DNA of 64,000 nucleotides from Dongia rigui (GCF_034044635.1 NZ_JAXCLX010000001.1:248001-312000); one strand, 5' to 3'. Counted from the stretch's first letter, positions 1-9,637 are shown. Notes: generated by a model from the letters alone, not told the origin. Numbers and translations: made by a program.

Positions 1-28
1 GACGATCATGGCCTGTGGTCGTCAGTAC

Positions 29-1540
29 TCACGCTTTGGCGCGAACGGTGGTTTCCGCCGGCAGGTAATTGGCGAAATCCCCCTCGATCGCCTTGGCATC
101 GAGAGCCACGCCATTGAAGACGCCAGATGCCATCCCGCCAGGATAGATATCCTCCATCCGCGCGCGAAGGCCTTGGATCAGGGCCTCGGCTACCTGTTGC
201 GGGCGCATCTTCATGCCTTCGAAACCCGGCGTCATCGGTGTGTCGACGGCACCCGGCAGAACGCCCATCACATGCGTACCCTGCTTGCGCAGCTCGGCGC
301 GCAAGGCCTGGGTCAGCGACAGCAGTGCCGCTTTGGAGGCAGCATAAGTCGCCATCAACGGTACGTTGCTGTGGGCCACGACCGAGATGAGATTGGCCAG
401 CCCACCACCCCCGTTCTTGGCAAGGATCGGCTGGAACGCGCGCGAGAGCGCGAGCGTTCCCAGGTAGTTTGTTTCCATCTCCCGCCGCGCATTGTCGAGA
501 CCGTTGCCGCTGAACACGCCTTCATTGGAATTCCAGCCGGCATTGTTGATCAGGAGGCTGACATCGGGGCAGGCCCCGGCAGCCGCGGCGACGCTGGCCG
601 GGTCGGTCACGTCGAGCTGGACCGGAACCAGTTTGTCGGGCGCCACCGCCGTCAGCAGACGCAGGCTGTCGACGTGGCGGGCGCCGCAATAGATCTTGGC
701 AGCCCCCGCGCGCAGCAGGGCACGTGCGATTTCGCTGCCAATGCCGCCATTGGCACCGCTGACCAGGGCCACGGCATCCTTCACGAGGTCGGGCCCGGTG
801 CCGGTCCGCGCGTGCTTCACGGCACCCTTGGCCGGCTCCTGGATCAAGGCCTGGTCATAGGCAAGAACCACCCACTGGAAACCTTGTGCACGGCGGTCGG
901 CAGCAAAGCTCGCATAGGGCGTGAAGATGCCGCAAGTCTTGCCGGCGGCCTTGGCCGCCGTGAGGACGGATTGCACCGCCGCCTCATGCTTCGGCCCGAA
1001 ATCCGGGAAGGTGCCGATCGACATCGCGAGGTCAAAAGGGCCGACGAAGAGCATGTCGATGCCGGGCACGGCCGCGATCTCGGCCGCGTTGGCAACGGCT
1101 GTGGCCGTCTCGATCATGACGGCGACGACAATGTCGTCATTGGCGTTCGGAATATAGGATTTGTAATCCAGCATCGGCCGCGTGCCGCCACCGGAGCGGC
1201 CGCCCATGGGCGGATACTTCGCCGCGCGCACGACAGCGCGCGCCTGTTCGGCGGTATCGACCATCGGCACGATCAGCGCCCGGGCACCAGCATCGAGCAC
1301 ATGGCCGATGGCGTAGTCGCTGGCATCGACGCTGCGCACGGCGGGGATGGTCTTATGCCGCACGAGGCCGATCGCGTATTCCAGGCTGGCACGGTCCCAG
1401 AGGCCGTGCTGCATATCAAAAAGAATGCAGTCCGGCTCGGACTCCGCCAGCAATTCCGCGACCGATGGCGACCCAAGGGTAGCCCAATGGCAACCGATGC
1501 AGCCACCGGCGGCGAGTTTTTCCTTCAACGGATTGGACAT
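29..1540 (-). CDS. HpcH/HpaI-type aldolase fused to short-chain dehydrogenase
   Basis: A 503-residue two-domain protein. Residues 1-245 look like the class II HpcH/HpaI aldolase/citrate lyase family. His45 in the FDMQHG stretch, Arg69, Glu144 and Asp170 (GPFD) match the catalytic and divalent-metal positions known in HpaI. Residues 255-503 look like a classical SDR, with a G262-x3-G266-I-G268 nucleotide loop, NNAG at 332-335 and a Y399-x3-K403 catalytic pair. The family reactions are retro-aldol cleavage of 2-oxo-hydroxy acids and NAD(P)-dependent hydroxy/keto conversion; the substrate is unknown. Its ATG directly abuts the stop codon of the upstream dienelactone hydrolase gene, so the two are probably co-transcribed and work in one aromatic or sugar-acid degradation route. 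The fusion is uninterrupted in the reading frame. Domain calls are confident; the joint function is inferred. Confidence 0.85.
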   Translation of the reverse strand: MSNPLKEKLAAGGCIGCHWATLGSPSVAELLAESEPDCILFDMQHGLWDRASLEYAIGLVRHKTIPAVRSVDASDYAIGHVLDAGARALIVPMVDTAEQARAVVRAAKYPPMGGRSGGGTRPMLDYKSYIPNANDDIVVAVMIETATAVANAAEIAAVPGIDMLFVGPFDLAMSIGTFPDFGPKHEAAVQSVLTAAKAAGKTCGIFTPYASFAADRRAQGFQWVVLAYDQALIQEPAKGAVKHARTGTGPDLVKDAVALVSGANGGIGSEIARALLRAGAAKIYCGARHVDSLRLLTAVAPDKLVPVQLDVTDPASVAAAAGACPDVSLLINNAGWNSNEGVFSGNGLDNARREMETNYLGTLALSRAFQPILAKNGGGGLANLISVVAHSNVPLMATYAASKAALLSLTQALRAELRKQGTHVMGVLPGAVDTPMTPGFEGMKMRPQQVAEALIQGLRARMEDIYPGGMASGVFNGVALDAKAIEGDFANYLPAETTVRAKA

Positions 1541-2773
1541 TTACTTCCCCGCGCTTTCGGCCCAGCGCTTCATCAAGGTGTTCGACGGCTGCTTTTCATC
1601 GAGCAGCTTCTTAGCCGTCTCATTTCCCGCCGTCGGCAGCCCCTTGGGATCAAGAAGGCCGATCTGGACCAGGACCGAAGCCTGATCCCAATAGATATGT
1701 TCATGATAGAGCTTGTCGCCGCGGAAACAGACGATCGCCACCAGCGGGATCTCGACATACTTCCCGGTCGGCTTCACGCCGGGCAACATCCAGTCGATCT
1801 CGCGGTCGTGGGTAAAGCAGAACAACATCTCGTCGACGACACGATCGGCGCCAACTGTGCGCGAGATCGGGATGAGCTTGGTATCGGCCGGATTGGCATT
1901 GACGAAATGGTGCTGATAGAAGCGCGCCAATTCCTTTTGTCCGACACCCCCCGTCATGGTCGGGATGTGGTTGACGTAAGGCTGGTCGACCATCGTCTTC
2001 ATCGTCGCCGCCACATCGCGCGTCGCGAATTCGTGATAGCAATGGGCGTCCCACAGGGCCGAGAGATCAAAATGCGGCCCAAGCGCACGACGGAACACGG
2101 CGATCGAACGTGAATGCGCCATGATCGAGGCCGGCTTGTCGAAATGCTCGCCCATTGTCCGAGCAAAGGCGTGGTCGACGCCGGGATAGACATAGGTCTC
2201 GATGTCCGGCCGATCCTTGAACGCCGCGATGATCTGGTTGCGCGCGTTGGCGTCGCAATACTTGTCCAACTCAGCAAAGTGCAGCACGGTCGGGCATTTG
2301 ATGTTCTTGGCCTCGGCCAGCGAGCCTTCGATGCCGACGCCGTAATAGCCGACCGCCGCATCGACATCGACGCGCGCTGCCGTGAGATAAGCGAGCTTGC
2401 CTCCCAGGCAGTGGCCGAGCACGCCAACCTTGCCGGTACAGTCGCTCCGCGCGCGCATCGCCTTCACCGTGGCGGCGATGTCCTCGATGCCTTTATCGAC
2501 ATTGAAGTTCTGGAAATAGCCAAACGCCCGCTGCCATTCCTCGGGCGAATAGCCCATGTCGACATGGGGCTCCATGCGCCAGAAAAGATCCGGTGCAAGG
2601 ACCACGTAACCTTCCTCGGCATAATAATCGGCGGTTTCGCGCACATAGGCATTTACGCCGAAGATTTCCTGGCAGAGGACGATGCCCGGCCCCTTGCCGG
2701 CCTTCGGCAGCGCCAAATAGGCACGGAACTGACCACCATCTTGCGCGTTAATTGTCACGTAGCTGCCGGCCAT
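1541..2773 (-). CDS. Dienelactone hydrolase family protein with C-terminal NTF2/SnoaL-like domain
   Basis: 410 residues from the chosen ATG, which is preceded by a purine-rich AGGGGGC. A longer reading frame reaches 2938 but its extra 55 residues do not look like the family. Residues 1-235 form an alpha/beta hydrolase of the carboxymethylenebutenolidase type: nucleophile Cys122 in GHCLGG, Asp170 and His201 complete the triad, and Glu36 matches the conserved activating glutamate. Residues 238-400 resemble a SnoaL/NTF2-like fold, which often accompanies these hydrolases. Known members hydrolyse dienelactones in chlorocatechol degradation, but many homologues act on other lactones or esters. It heads a two-gene unit with the aldolase-SDR fusion, zero bases apart. 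Confidence 0.85.
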   Translation of the reverse strand: MAGSYVTINAQDGGQFRAYLALPKAGKGPGIVLCQEIFGVNAYVRETADYYAEEGYVVLAPDLFWRMEPHVDMGYSPEEWQRAFGYFQNFNVDKGIEDIAATVKAMRARSDCTGKVGVLGHCLGGKLAYLTAARVDVDAAVGYYGVGIEGSLAEAKNIKCPTVLHFAELDKYCDANARNQIIAAFKDRPDIETYVYPGVDHAFARTMGEHFDKPASIMAHSRSIAVFRRALGPHFDLSALWDAHCYHEFATRDVAATMKTMVDQPYVNHIPTMTGGVGQKELARFYQHHFVNANPADTKLIPISRTVGADRVVDEMLFCFTHDREIDWMLPGVKPTGKYVEIPLVAIVCFRGDKLYHEHIYWDQASVLVQIGLLDPKGLPTAGNETAKKLLDEKQPSNTLMKRWAESAGK

Positions 2774-2961
2774 GTTTGCCCCCTGGTCCATTTTTTCTGC
2801 TAGCTGCACGAAAACTGCCCCATCGAGCCAATCTTGGCAACTATATGTGCGATTGGCGGCGCAATAAGAGTCCGAGCCCGGAAGCCACGCAACCAGCAGT
2901 CTGTGACGCCATGTCGCTGCTGCAATCGGGGTCGCCAAGCCCCATATAAAAAAGCGCGCTC

Positions 2962-3207
2962 ATGCGCCTCATTGGACGGAATGAGATTGTGAAGACGCCT
3001 CAACGCTTCGGCAAATTGCCGATAGATGACCTGCTACGCCCCGAACCGAAGCCTGACGAGCCCGAAAGCTCTGCCGGGGGTTTGGGGTTGCTCGGTATTG
3101 TGATGGCCGCGACTGCCCTGGTCGTCATTTACAGCAGCACCCCGATCGACGCCCCGGAATGGCCCGATTGCCCCATCCAGTCGCTGGGCAGCTGCGGCGA
3201 GAAATAG
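2962..3207 (+). CDS. Small single-pass membrane protein, unknown function
   Basis: 81 residues. A charged, proline-rich N-terminal half is followed by one hydrophobic stretch around residues 40-59 and a short tail with two cysteines (DCP and SCG). No family is recognised. It lies alone between the divergent hydrolase operon and the convergent LysR gene. Support is an open frame with plausible composition and a membrane segment; the start is uncertain because no strong ribosome-binding site is visible. It could be spurious. Confidence 0.45.
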   Translation: MRLIGRNEIVKTPQRFGKLPIDDLLRPEPKPDEPESSAGGLGLLGIVMAATALVVIYSSTPIDAPEWPDCPIQSLGSCGEK

Positions 3208-3210
3208 CCG

Positions 3211-4107
3211 CTAATCGCCGGCAAGAAGCCGCCGCTTCTTGCGCAATGCCACCGACATGAAGTCGAGAAATGCCTTGATGCGCGCCGCCCGCCGCAGGTC
3301 CGGATGCGTCAACAGCCACAGATTTGTGGCATAGGCAGGATCGACCGGCTCCAGCCGTTGCAGAAAAGCGCTGCTGTCCCCCGCAAAGCAGGGCAGAACG
3401 GCGATCCCCATGCCTGCTTCGGCACCCGCAACCTGCGCCAGCAGCGAATTGCTGCGATAGGCAAAGCTGGGGCTGAGCCCGCGGTTGCGATAGAAACCGC
3501 CAAAGCGCAGCGTTTCCGCGCCATCCTCCCAGCCAACCCAAGGCAGCGCCCGCAGATCGTCACCATCGGCGATGCGGGCCGCGAACGCCGCCGTCCCATA
3601 GACTGTCATATTGAGGGGGCCGATATTGATGCCCGTCATCGCCTCCGGCGCGGATGCCGTTGGTCGTACCGCGATATCGGCTTCCCGACGTGAAAGATTG
3701 AGGAAGCGGTTGTCGACGATGACCTCCAGCTCGATCTTGGAATAGCGCGCGCGGAAATCGGCAAACATCGGCAGAAGCAGGCGCTGCGCCATGTCATCCG
3801 GTGCGGTCACCCGAATTGTCCCCGTCAGGCTGAGATCGCCCCCAGCCATGCGCCGCTCGGCGGCCAGGGTCTGCACTTCGATCGCCTCGGCTGCCGCCAG
3901 CGCCACCTCTCCCGCCGCCGTCAGGCCATAGCCGGAGCGATGGCGGTCGAACAGCCTGACCCCCAGCCGCCCCTCCATGGCGTTCACCTGACGGAAAACG
4001 GTGGCATGGTTGACACCCAGCAACCGGGCAGCGGGCGCCAGCCCCCCCGTTCGGTGGATCGCCAACACCACGCGATAATCATTCCATTCCAGCGAATTAG
4101 AAGGCAT
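3211..4107 (-). CDS. LysR family transcriptional regulator
   Basis: 298 residues from the ATG at 4107; a TTG 18 bases further upstream is possible but less likely. Residues 5-65 form the winged helix-turn-helix (the AARLLGVNHATVFRQVNAME stretch is the recognition part). Residues 88-298 resemble the periplasmic-binding-protein-like LysR effector domain. The gene is divergent from the doxX-family gene, the usual arrangement when a LysR protein controls its neighbour, so the DoxX gene is the most likely target (inference). The effector is unknown. Confidence 0.88.
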   Translation of the reverse strand: MPSNSLEWNDYRVVLAIHRTGGLAPAARLLGVNHATVFRQVNAMEGRLGVRLFDRHRSGYGLTAAGEVALAAAEAIEVQTLAAERRMAGGDLSLTGTIRVTAPDDMAQRLLLPMFADFRARYSKIELEVIVDNRFLNLSRREADIAVRPTASAPEAMTGINIGPLNMTVYGTAAFAARIADGDDLRALPWVGWEDGAETLRFGGFYRNRGLSPSFAYRSNSLLAQVAGAEAGMGIAVLPCFAGDSSAFLQRLEPVDPAYATNLWLLTHPDLRRAARIKAFLDFMSVALRKKRRLLAGD

Positions 4108-4221
4108 ACCTGTGCATTTCTGCAATAATGGATGGCAATTTATTGGCAGTTTATATCAGAAATTCAACAGCCGATATTGGTTTCACACCACCGCCCCCTC
4201 GAAACCAAAGGAAGCTCAACC

Positions 4222-4647
4222 ATGATCGACCAGAAGAATGCCGCCCTGGCGGCCTTTGCCCTGCGCCTGTCGCTGGGTGTCATGTATCTCGCCCATGGCG
4301 TGATCCTGAAATATCTGACCTTCACCCTGGCCGGCACGGCCCAGTTCTTCGAATCCCTCGGCCTTCCGGCCGCCCTCGCCTACCTGACCTTCGCCGGCGA
4401 GACGCTGGGCGGCATCGCCCTGGTGCTCGGCTTCAAGTCGCGCATCGTCTCCGTCGTCCTGATCCCGATCCTGCTCGGCGCACTTTGGGTCCACAGCGGC
4501 AATGGCTGGGTGTTCAGCGCTGCCAATGGCGGCTGGGAATATCCGCTGTTCCTGATCGTGATCTCCGGCATCGTCGCCCTGCTCGGCAACGGCGCCTTCG
4601 CGATCGACAATGTCCTTGGCAAATCGGCGCAGCCCGCCCGCGCCTAA
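4222..4647 (+). CDS. DoxX family integral membrane protein
   Basis: 141 residues with four hydrophobic segments. The family pattern is clear: RLSLGVMYLAHG near the N-terminus, LAYLTFAGETLGGIALVLG in the middle, and a GWVFSAANGGWEYPLFLI stretch. AAAGGAAG lies a few bases before the ATG, which fixes this start over the in-frame ATG 90 bases upstream. DoxX/MauD-like membrane proteins are linked to thiosulfate:quinone oxidoreductases and redox stress in some bacteria, but most members have no defined role. It is divergent from the LysR gene and followed by a strong terminator, so it is probably monocistronic. Confidence 0.85.
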   Translation: MIDQKNAALAAFALRLSLGVMYLAHGVILKYLTFTLAGTAQFFESLGLPAALAYLTFAGETLGGIALVLGFKSRIVSVVLIPILLGALWVHSGNGWVFSAANGGWEYPLFLIVISGIVALLGNGAFAIDNVLGKSAQPARA

Positions 4648-4670
4648 GCCACATCGATCTGCAAACGCGA

Positions 4671-4704
4671 AAGGGCGGCAGTGATGTTCACTGCCGCCCT
4701 TTTT
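4671..4704 (+). terminator. Rho-independent terminator after doxX-family gene
   Basis: A perfect 14-bp stem (AAGGGCGGCAGTGA paired with its complement across a TGT loop) followed by a run of five T. It lies 24 bases after the DoxX stop codon. Confidence 0.9.
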
Positions 4705-4717
4705 CATGACTGCAATC

Positions 4718-4794
4718 TGGCGACCCCAGCGTGATTCGAACACGCGACCTGCTGCTTAGAAGGCAGCTGCTCTATCCAGCTGAGCTATGGGGTC
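4718..4794 (-). tRNA. tRNA-Arg (anticodon TCT)
   Basis: A 77-base cloverleaf on the minus strand. The acceptor stem is GACCCCA paired with TGGGGTC, the D arm is GCTC/GAGC, and the anticodon stem is GCTGC/GCAGC around the loop CTTCTAA, giving anticodon TCT (AGA codons). The T arm contains GTTCGAATC. The 3' CCA is encoded in the DNA. Confidence 0.95.
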
Positions 4795-4811
4795 GGAGGC
4801 GTCGCGTCGTT

Positions 4812-5120
4812 TCAGTGCGTCCAGCGACCGACGCGGTCATATCTAAAATTGTCGGCATAAGCCTTGGTCGCCAGGTTGCGCTGCTTGGGCTGCTCGATCT
4901 CATAGGCGATGCCTTCGCGCGTCGCATAGGCCACGGCCTCTTCCTGCGTCGCAAAAACAAGGCGCACTTGACGGCGCGTATCATCGCTCGACGTCCAGCC
5001 CATCAACGGATCGGCGCGGCGCGGCGACTGCTGCGGGAATTCCAGGATCCAATCGCTGGACCGGCCCGAACGGCCGGACTGCATCGCCGATTTTGCCGGC
5101 TGATAGATTCGTGCAGCCAT
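4812..5120 (-). CDS. NDUFS4-type accessory subunit of respiratory complex I
   Basis: 102 residues, the normal length of the short alphaproteobacterial form. Conserved landmarks are the ARIYQPAKSAMQSG N-terminus, the WILEF strand, DPLMGWTSSDDTRRQV in the middle, and the YADNFRYDRVGRWTH C-terminus. These identify the ETC complex I subunit conserved region homologous to mitochondrial NDUFS4. It is expected to sit on the peripheral arm of NADH:ubiquinone oxidoreductase. The gene stands alone between two tRNA genes, away from any nuo operon in this window, which is common for this subunit in the class. Confidence 0.9.
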   Translation of the reverse strand: MAARIYQPAKSAMQSGRSGRSSDWILEFPQQSPRRADPLMGWTSSDDTRRQVRLVFATQEEAVAYATREGIAYEIEQPKQRNLATKAYADNFRYDRVGRWTH

Positions 5121-5256
5121 TTCCTAACCTCGCTTCCTTCATTCCTACGGCCCCGAATCGGGCGCCAAATTCAGGGCTCCAAACTGGCCCCCGCTCGGTG
5201 ACCCCGAATTTTTCGGGCCCTCCATGAGCGGCCCAGGTTGCCCCTCAAGCTTGAAA

Positions 5257-5274
5257 CATCCCGTTAACGGGATG
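5257..5274. terminator. Perfect 18-bp palindrome downstream of tRNA-Pro
   Basis: CATCCCGTTAACGGGATG reads the same on both strands and lies 8 bases downstream of the encoded CCA end of tRNA-Pro on the minus strand, followed there by TTT. It is most simply a weak tRNA terminator or processing hairpin; an operator is an alternative. Confidence 0.5.
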
Positions 5275-5281
5275 GTGCGAA

Positions 5282-5359
<78 letters not shown>

Positions 5360-5627
5360 ATCCCGCAAAATCAAGCATTTCCAGCCGTTTTATCAAAGCC
5401 CGCAGAAACTGCAACCGGCGTTTTGATGACCGTGCCGACCGAGCGGAAAGCAGCGGATTCGGCATTTATGCCAAACATGCCAGCATTCCACCGCATGGCA
5501 TTGCGCTGCAGAAAGGCCCGCGTCAAGCGGATTTCTATCGTTTTCAGGCTGCTTTCTTTGTTTGCGACTCATTCCCGCCGTCGTTATGCTCCGGCCTTGG
5601 GAATCATCCGTGACAGAGGGGCTTATT

Positions 5628-5936
5628 ATGGCAACCGCAACGAAGACCGCAGCAGCACAGAAGACCGTAACGCTCAAGCAGCTTGGCACCGACCTCGCCG
5701 AGAAGCACGAGCTGTCGAAGAAGCTGGCCAACGAAGTTCTCAGCGACCTCGTGGCGCTGATCGGCAAGCACCTGAAGAAGGGCGACAAGATCCGCATCCC
5801 GGCTCTGGGCATCCTTCAGGTTCGCAAGCGCCCGGCGCGCATGGGCCGCAACCCGGCCACCGGCGAAGCCATCAAGATTAAGGCCAGCAAGAAGGTCGCC
5901 TTCCGCGCTGCCAAGGAACTGAAGGAATCGATCTAA
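5628..5936 (+). CDS. HU family DNA-binding protein
   Basis: 102 residues. An Ala/Thr/Lys-rich N-terminal extension of about 14 residues precedes the HU/IHF fold: helices TLKQLGTDLAEKHELSKKLANEVLSDL, then the arm region with GDKIRIPALGILQVRKRPARMGRNPATGEAIKI. The RNPATGE signature of the DNA-binding arm is intact. HU-like proteins dimerise, bend DNA and compact the nucleoid. The start at 5628 is chosen over the upstream in-frame ATG because the family begins here. The 267 bases between tRNA-Pro and this start hold no gene that I can support. It is followed by a GC-rich hairpin. Confidence 0.9.
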   Translation: MATATKTAAAQKTVTLKQLGTDLAEKHELSKKLANEVLSDLVALIGKHLKKGDKIRIPALGILQVRKRPARMGRNPATGEAIKIKASKKVAFRAAKELKESI

Positions 5937-5970
5937 TCGATTCCTGGCAAGTTTCTGCGAGACTTGCGAC

Positions 5971-5998
5971 AACGCCGCGCCCCTTGGGGCGCGGCGTT
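5971..5998 (+). terminator. Hairpin terminator after the HU-like gene
   Basis: A 13-bp inverted repeat (AACGCCGCGCCCC and its complement) lies 34 bases after the HU stop codon. The following T tract is weak, so termination may be partial. It also lies downstream of cckA on the other strand and may serve both convergent genes. Confidence 0.65.
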
Positions 5999-6041
5999 CT
6001 CGTTTGGGCAACGGAATCCCCAGGCCACCATCCACAGGCCG

Positions 6042-8489
6042 TCAGTCGAGAACTTCCTTCACCTTCGTCGCCAGCTGCTTAAGGGTGAAGGGTTTCATCA
6101 GGAAATGCGCCTCCTCGCCGGCATCGACTTTGCGGCGGAAATCGTCCTCGGCATAGCCGGAGATGAAGATGACCTTCACGTCGGCCCGGCGCTGGCGCAC
6201 TTCCTTGATCAAGGTCGGACCGTCCATGCGCGGCATGACCACATCGCTGATGATGAGGTCGATGTCATTGAGCTGCTCGTTGATCAGTTCCAAGGCCGCC
6301 TCGCCGCTGCGGGCCTCCAGCACCTTGTAGCCCTTGTTCCGCAGGGCGCGCGCTGAGAACAGGCGCACGGCATCCTCATCCTCGACCAGCAGGACCGTGC
6401 CGATGCCGGTGAGGTCGCGGGGTTGGTCGTCGGCGCTGTCCGCCCGCGCCGCGGAATCGCCGGTCGCCGCATGCTGGGGCAGATAGATGCGGAAATTGGT
6501 GCCCTTGCCGACCGTGCTGTCGACAAAGACGAAGCCACCTGTCTGGCGCACGATGCCATAGACGGTCGAGAGGCCGAGCCCCGTTCCCGAACCGACCGCC
6601 TTGGTCGAAAAGAACGGCTCGAAGATGCGGTCCAGGATCTCGGCCGGAATGCCCGAACCGGTATCGGCGATTTCGACCAATACATAGGGGCCAGGCGGCA
6701 TGACCTCGACGCCGCGACTGATCGGCTCGGTCGTCGTCACGTTCCGGGTCCGAATGAGCAGGCGACCACCTTCGATCATCGCATCGCGCGCATTGACGGC
6801 GAGATTGATGATGACCTGTTCGAGCTGGCCGGCATCGACGCGGACGAACTTAAGGTCGCGGCCATGCTCCATCATCAGTTCGATGTTCTCGCCAATGAGC
6901 CGGCGCAGCAGATGCGACAACTCGGCCAGCACATCGGTCACGTCGAGCACGCGCGGCTGCAGCGTCTGCTGGCGCGAGAAGGCCAGCAGCTGGCGCACCA
7001 GATTGGCCGCACGATTGGCATTCTGCTTGATCTGCATGATGTCGGCGAAGGACTGGTCGCCGGCGCGATGGCGCAGCAGCAGCAAATCGCAGAAGCCGAT
7101 CATCGCGGTCAACAGATTGTTGAAGTCATGCGCGATACCGCCCGCCAGCAGGCCCACCGCCTGCATCTTTTGCGACTGGGCGAACTGGGCCTCCAGGCGC
7201 TTCTGTTCGGTGGCGTCGATGAGATGCACGATCATGCCGATGGCGCGGCCACGATCTTCGCGGCGCGAGGCATAGATGGTCACCGAACGCTGCTTGTCGC
7301 CGATCAGGCGCACGGTCAGGGGTTGGCCGGCACGGCCATCGGCCATTACCTGCCCCAGATGCGCCTCGGCAGCCGCCCGCTCTTCCGGTTGAACCAGTTT
7401 GACGAAGGGCATCTGCGACCATTCGGCGCCGATCAGCAGATGCTGGAAGGCCGGGTTGGCCTGTTCGACCCGCCCCTTCTCGTCGAGCAGCAGGATGCTG
7501 GCCGGCGCTTCTTCGAAGAAGCGCTGGAAGTACTGCTCGGAGACCTGCAACGCGCTTTCCAGTTCGCGCTCGCGGCTGAGGTCGTGTACCACGGAACGCG
7601 TGCGCAGCTTCATGCCCTTGCCATTGGGCGACTGGACATTGGCGACGTCATGGCGAATGAAGGCTTGAAAGGCACGTTCATTGGGGCCGCGCAGGGCCAC
7701 CTCGCCGCTGCGCGCCTGGGGGTCGCGGAACGGGCTGTAGGGGTGCGCATCGAGCGGCAGGTTGTCTGCCACCAAGTCGTGCAGCGTCTCGCGGTAGCCG
7801 CCTTCGTTGTCCGGCAGCAGGCCCAACCAGTTCGCCAGGGTCGAATTGACGAAGAGGAAGCGGCCATTCTCGTCGACCGAATAGAAGCCGATCGGGGCAT
7901 GCTCGATGAGATCGGCAAACGTCTCGTGGTCGGAACGGATAAAGTCTTCGATCTGCCGCTGCGCGGTGACCTTTTCCGCCCCCCACAGCACATGGCCGGG
8001 AAAGCCGATGATGGACCGTCCCGAGACATCAAACCAATCGGTCTGGCCATCGCCCTGCGGAATCTCGATCTCGGTGCGGCCGCGGCCACCCTCGGCCACG
8101 GTCAATATGAGCTGGCGCAGGATTTCCGCCGTGTCCGAGCCGGCGCTGACCCGCGACATCAGCAATTGCGGCAGGGCGGCGTTCGACCCCTGAAACAGGC
8201 GGCCAAAGGCATCGTTGGCAAGGACCACGCGACCGGTCGGGTCGATCAGCTGCCGCGCCCGGCTGGTGGCATTGAGGCTGCCCAGAAGAAGATCGCGGCG
8301 TGCCGCAGTCCGGCGCCAGCCGACCAGGCAGGCGGCCAGGGCGGCAATCAGCAGCACGATGACGCCAATGGCAACGATCGGCCAGAGCGGGCTGGTCGCC
8401 GCCATCTCGGCCGATTGGGCATTGGCGGGCGGCAAGGGTATGAGGCCAGCCGCCGCCAGGATTCCGCAAAGAATGGTCGCTCGGCGCAA
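6042..8489 (-). CDS. cckA: CckA-type hybrid sensor histidine kinase/response regulator
   Basis: 815 residues. An N-terminal signal-like or membrane segment (about 5-25) and a second transmembrane segment (about 34-58) are followed by PAS-like domains up to about residue 430. Next is a HisKA domain with phospho-acceptor His454 in [11 protein letters not shown], followed by the [10 protein letters not shown] stretch typical of CckA, an HATPase domain with DTGSGI and GTGLGLS boxes, and a C-terminal receiver with phospho-acceptor Asp749 ([10 protein letters not shown]). In Alphaproteobacteria CckA phosphorylates ChpT, which passes phosphate to CtrA and CpdR. It lies 65 bases after flhB on the same strand with no clear terminator, so it may be the last gene of the CtrA-boxed flgB operon. 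Assignment rests on domain order and the HisKA signature. Confidence 0.88.
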   Translation of the reverse strand: MRRATILCGILAAAGLIPLPPANAQSAEMAATSPLWPIVAIGVIVLLIAALAACLVGWRRTAARRDLLLGSLNATSRARQLIDPTGRVVLANDAFGRLFQGSNAALPQLLMSRVSAGSDTAEILRQLILTVAEGGRGRTEIEIPQGDGQTDWFDVSGRSIIGFPGHVLWGAEKVTAQRQIEDFIRSDHETFADLIEHAPIGFYSVDENGRFLFVNSTLANWLGLLPDNEGGYRETLHDLVADNLPLDAHPYSPFRDPQARSGEVALRGPNERAFQAFIRHDVANVQSPNGKGMKLRTRSVVHDLSRERELESALQVSEQYFQRFFEEAPASILLLDEKGRVEQANPAFQHLLIGAEWSQMPFVKLVQPEERAAAEAHLGQVMADGRAGQPLTVRLIGDKQRSVTIYASRREDRGRAIGMIVHLIDATEQKRLEAQFAQSQKMQAVGLLAGGIAHDFNNLLTAMIGFCDLLLLRHRAGDQSFADIMQIKQNANRAANLVRQLLAFSRQQTLQPRVLDVTDVLAELSHLLRRLIGENIELMMEHGRDLKFVRVDAGQLEQVIINLAVNARDAMIEGGRLLIRTRNVTTTEPISRGVEVMPPGPYVLVEIADTGSGIPAEILDRIFEPFFSTKAVGSGTGLGLSTVYGIVRQTGGFVFVDSTVGKGTNFRIYLPQHAATGDSAARADSADDQPRDLTGIGTVLLVEDEDAVRLFSARALRNKGYKVLEARSGEAALELINEQLNDIDLIISDVVMPRMDGPTLIKEVRQRRADVKVIFISGYAEDDFRRKVDAGEEAHFLMKPFTLKQLATKVKEVLD

Positions 8490-8554
8490 GGTCAGACCCT
8501 CGTTTCCATCAACGCGGGCCGAGTTTAGCCGATCCTCTTGCCAAATCCAGCCGC

Positions 8555-9625
8555 CTAGAGCCGCCTTTTCTTCAGCTTGAAGATATAGGAAATGAGCTCG
8601 GCGACCGCTTTGTAGTATTCCGATGGGATTTCCTGGTCGATCTCGACCGCCGCGTACAAACCACGCGCCAGTGGCGGGTTCTCGATCACCGGCACGTCGG
8701 CGCCTTCCGCCACTTCGCGAATGCGCAACGCGACCTTGTCAGTCCCCTTTGCCACGACCTTCGGTGCCGACATGGCGGTTTGATCATATTTCAGGGCCAC
8801 GGCGTAATGCGTCGGGTTGGTGACGACCACATCCGCTTTCGGCACCTCGCCCATCATGCGCCGGCGCGCACGTTCCATGCGCAGCTGCCGCAGGCGCCCT
8901 TTGACCAACGGATCACCTTCCGTCTGCTTGTATTCGTCACGCAGGTCCTGGCGCGACATACGCAGGCCCTTCAGATATTCGTAACGCTGATAGAAGATGT
9001 CGGCTCCGGCGATGACCCCCATCACCGCGAAAACACCGATCAGCAGGATATGCATCTTGTCATTGATGATCGCCATCAGCTGGACCATGTCCATGCCGAT
9101 CAGCCGATGGAGATCGCCAACGCTGGGCATGATGAACGCACCGACCACCGCCGCGACGATCGCGATCTTCATGATGCCCTTGATGAGCTCGGTGACCGAG
9201 TGCAACGAGAAGATGCGCTTGAAGCCTGCCATCGGTGAAATCTTGTCCAGGCTCGGCATCAAGTTCTCCGCCGACCAGAGCAAGCCGAACTGAAGATAGC
9301 TGGCGCCAAACGCAGCGAGGAATGCCAGCACCAGCGGCGCCGCGCCGGCCAGGAGGATCAAGCCCAGCGTTCGCCAGGCGATATTCAGAAGATGACCGAG
9401 ATCCGTCGGTATCTGGTCCGGCGCTTCCAGGAACGGCAGAGCGACGCTGGCGATCTGCTTGCCCGCGAACTGTCCGAACATCAGCACGGCCAAGGTCAGC
9501 GCCAGGATCATCAGCAGATGGTTGAATTCCTGCGATTTCGGAACCCGGCCTTCATTGCGGGCTTCGTCCAGCCGCTTTGACGTCGGGTCTTCGGTTTTTT
9601 GCGAGTCATCGCTGTCTTCGGACAT
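8555..9625 (-). CDS. flhB: Flagellar export apparatus switch protein FlhB
   Basis: 356 residues, normal length. The N-terminus EDPTSKRLDEARNEGRVPKSQE is the family signature, followed by four transmembrane segments and a cytoplasmic domain carrying the autocleavage motif N270-P271-T272-H273. FlhB is part of the inner-membrane type III export gate; cleavage between Asn and Pro switches specificity from rod/hook to filament substrates. It follows fliR closely in the order fliQ-fliR-flhB. A separate gene at 12204-12566 encodes only an FlhB-tail-like domain. Confidence 0.97.
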   Translation of the reverse strand: MSEDSDDSQKTEDPTSKRLDEARNEGRVPKSQEFNHLLMILALTLAVLMFGQFAGKQIASVALPFLEAPDQIPTDLGHLLNIAWRTLGLILLAGAAPLVLAFLAAFGASYLQFGLLWSAENLMPSLDKISPMAGFKRIFSLHSVTELIKGIMKIAIVAAVVGAFIMPSVGDLHRLIGMDMVQLMAIINDKMHILLIGVFAVMGVIAGADIFYQRYEYLKGLRMSRQDLRDEYKQTEGDPLVKGRLRQLRMERARRRMMGEVPKADVVVTNPTHYAVALKYDQTAMSAPKVVAKGTDKVALRIREVAEGADVPVIENPPLARGLYAAVEIDQEIPSEYYKAVAELISYIFKLKKRRL

Positions 9626-9637
9626 CGCCTATCCCAC

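Noticed and set aside
8-2113. 701-codon open frame on the plus strand
   Set aside because: It is antisense to the aldolase-SDR and hydrolase genes, has His/Arg/Asp-rich composition and no family similarity. High-GC shadow frame.
4170-4230. LysR-DoxX intergenic region as a riboswitch
   Set aside because: Too short, and no conserved structure is visible; it is simply a divergent promoter region.
6423-8528. Another 701-codon plus-strand frame
   Set aside because: Antisense to cckA, whose domains are unmistakable.
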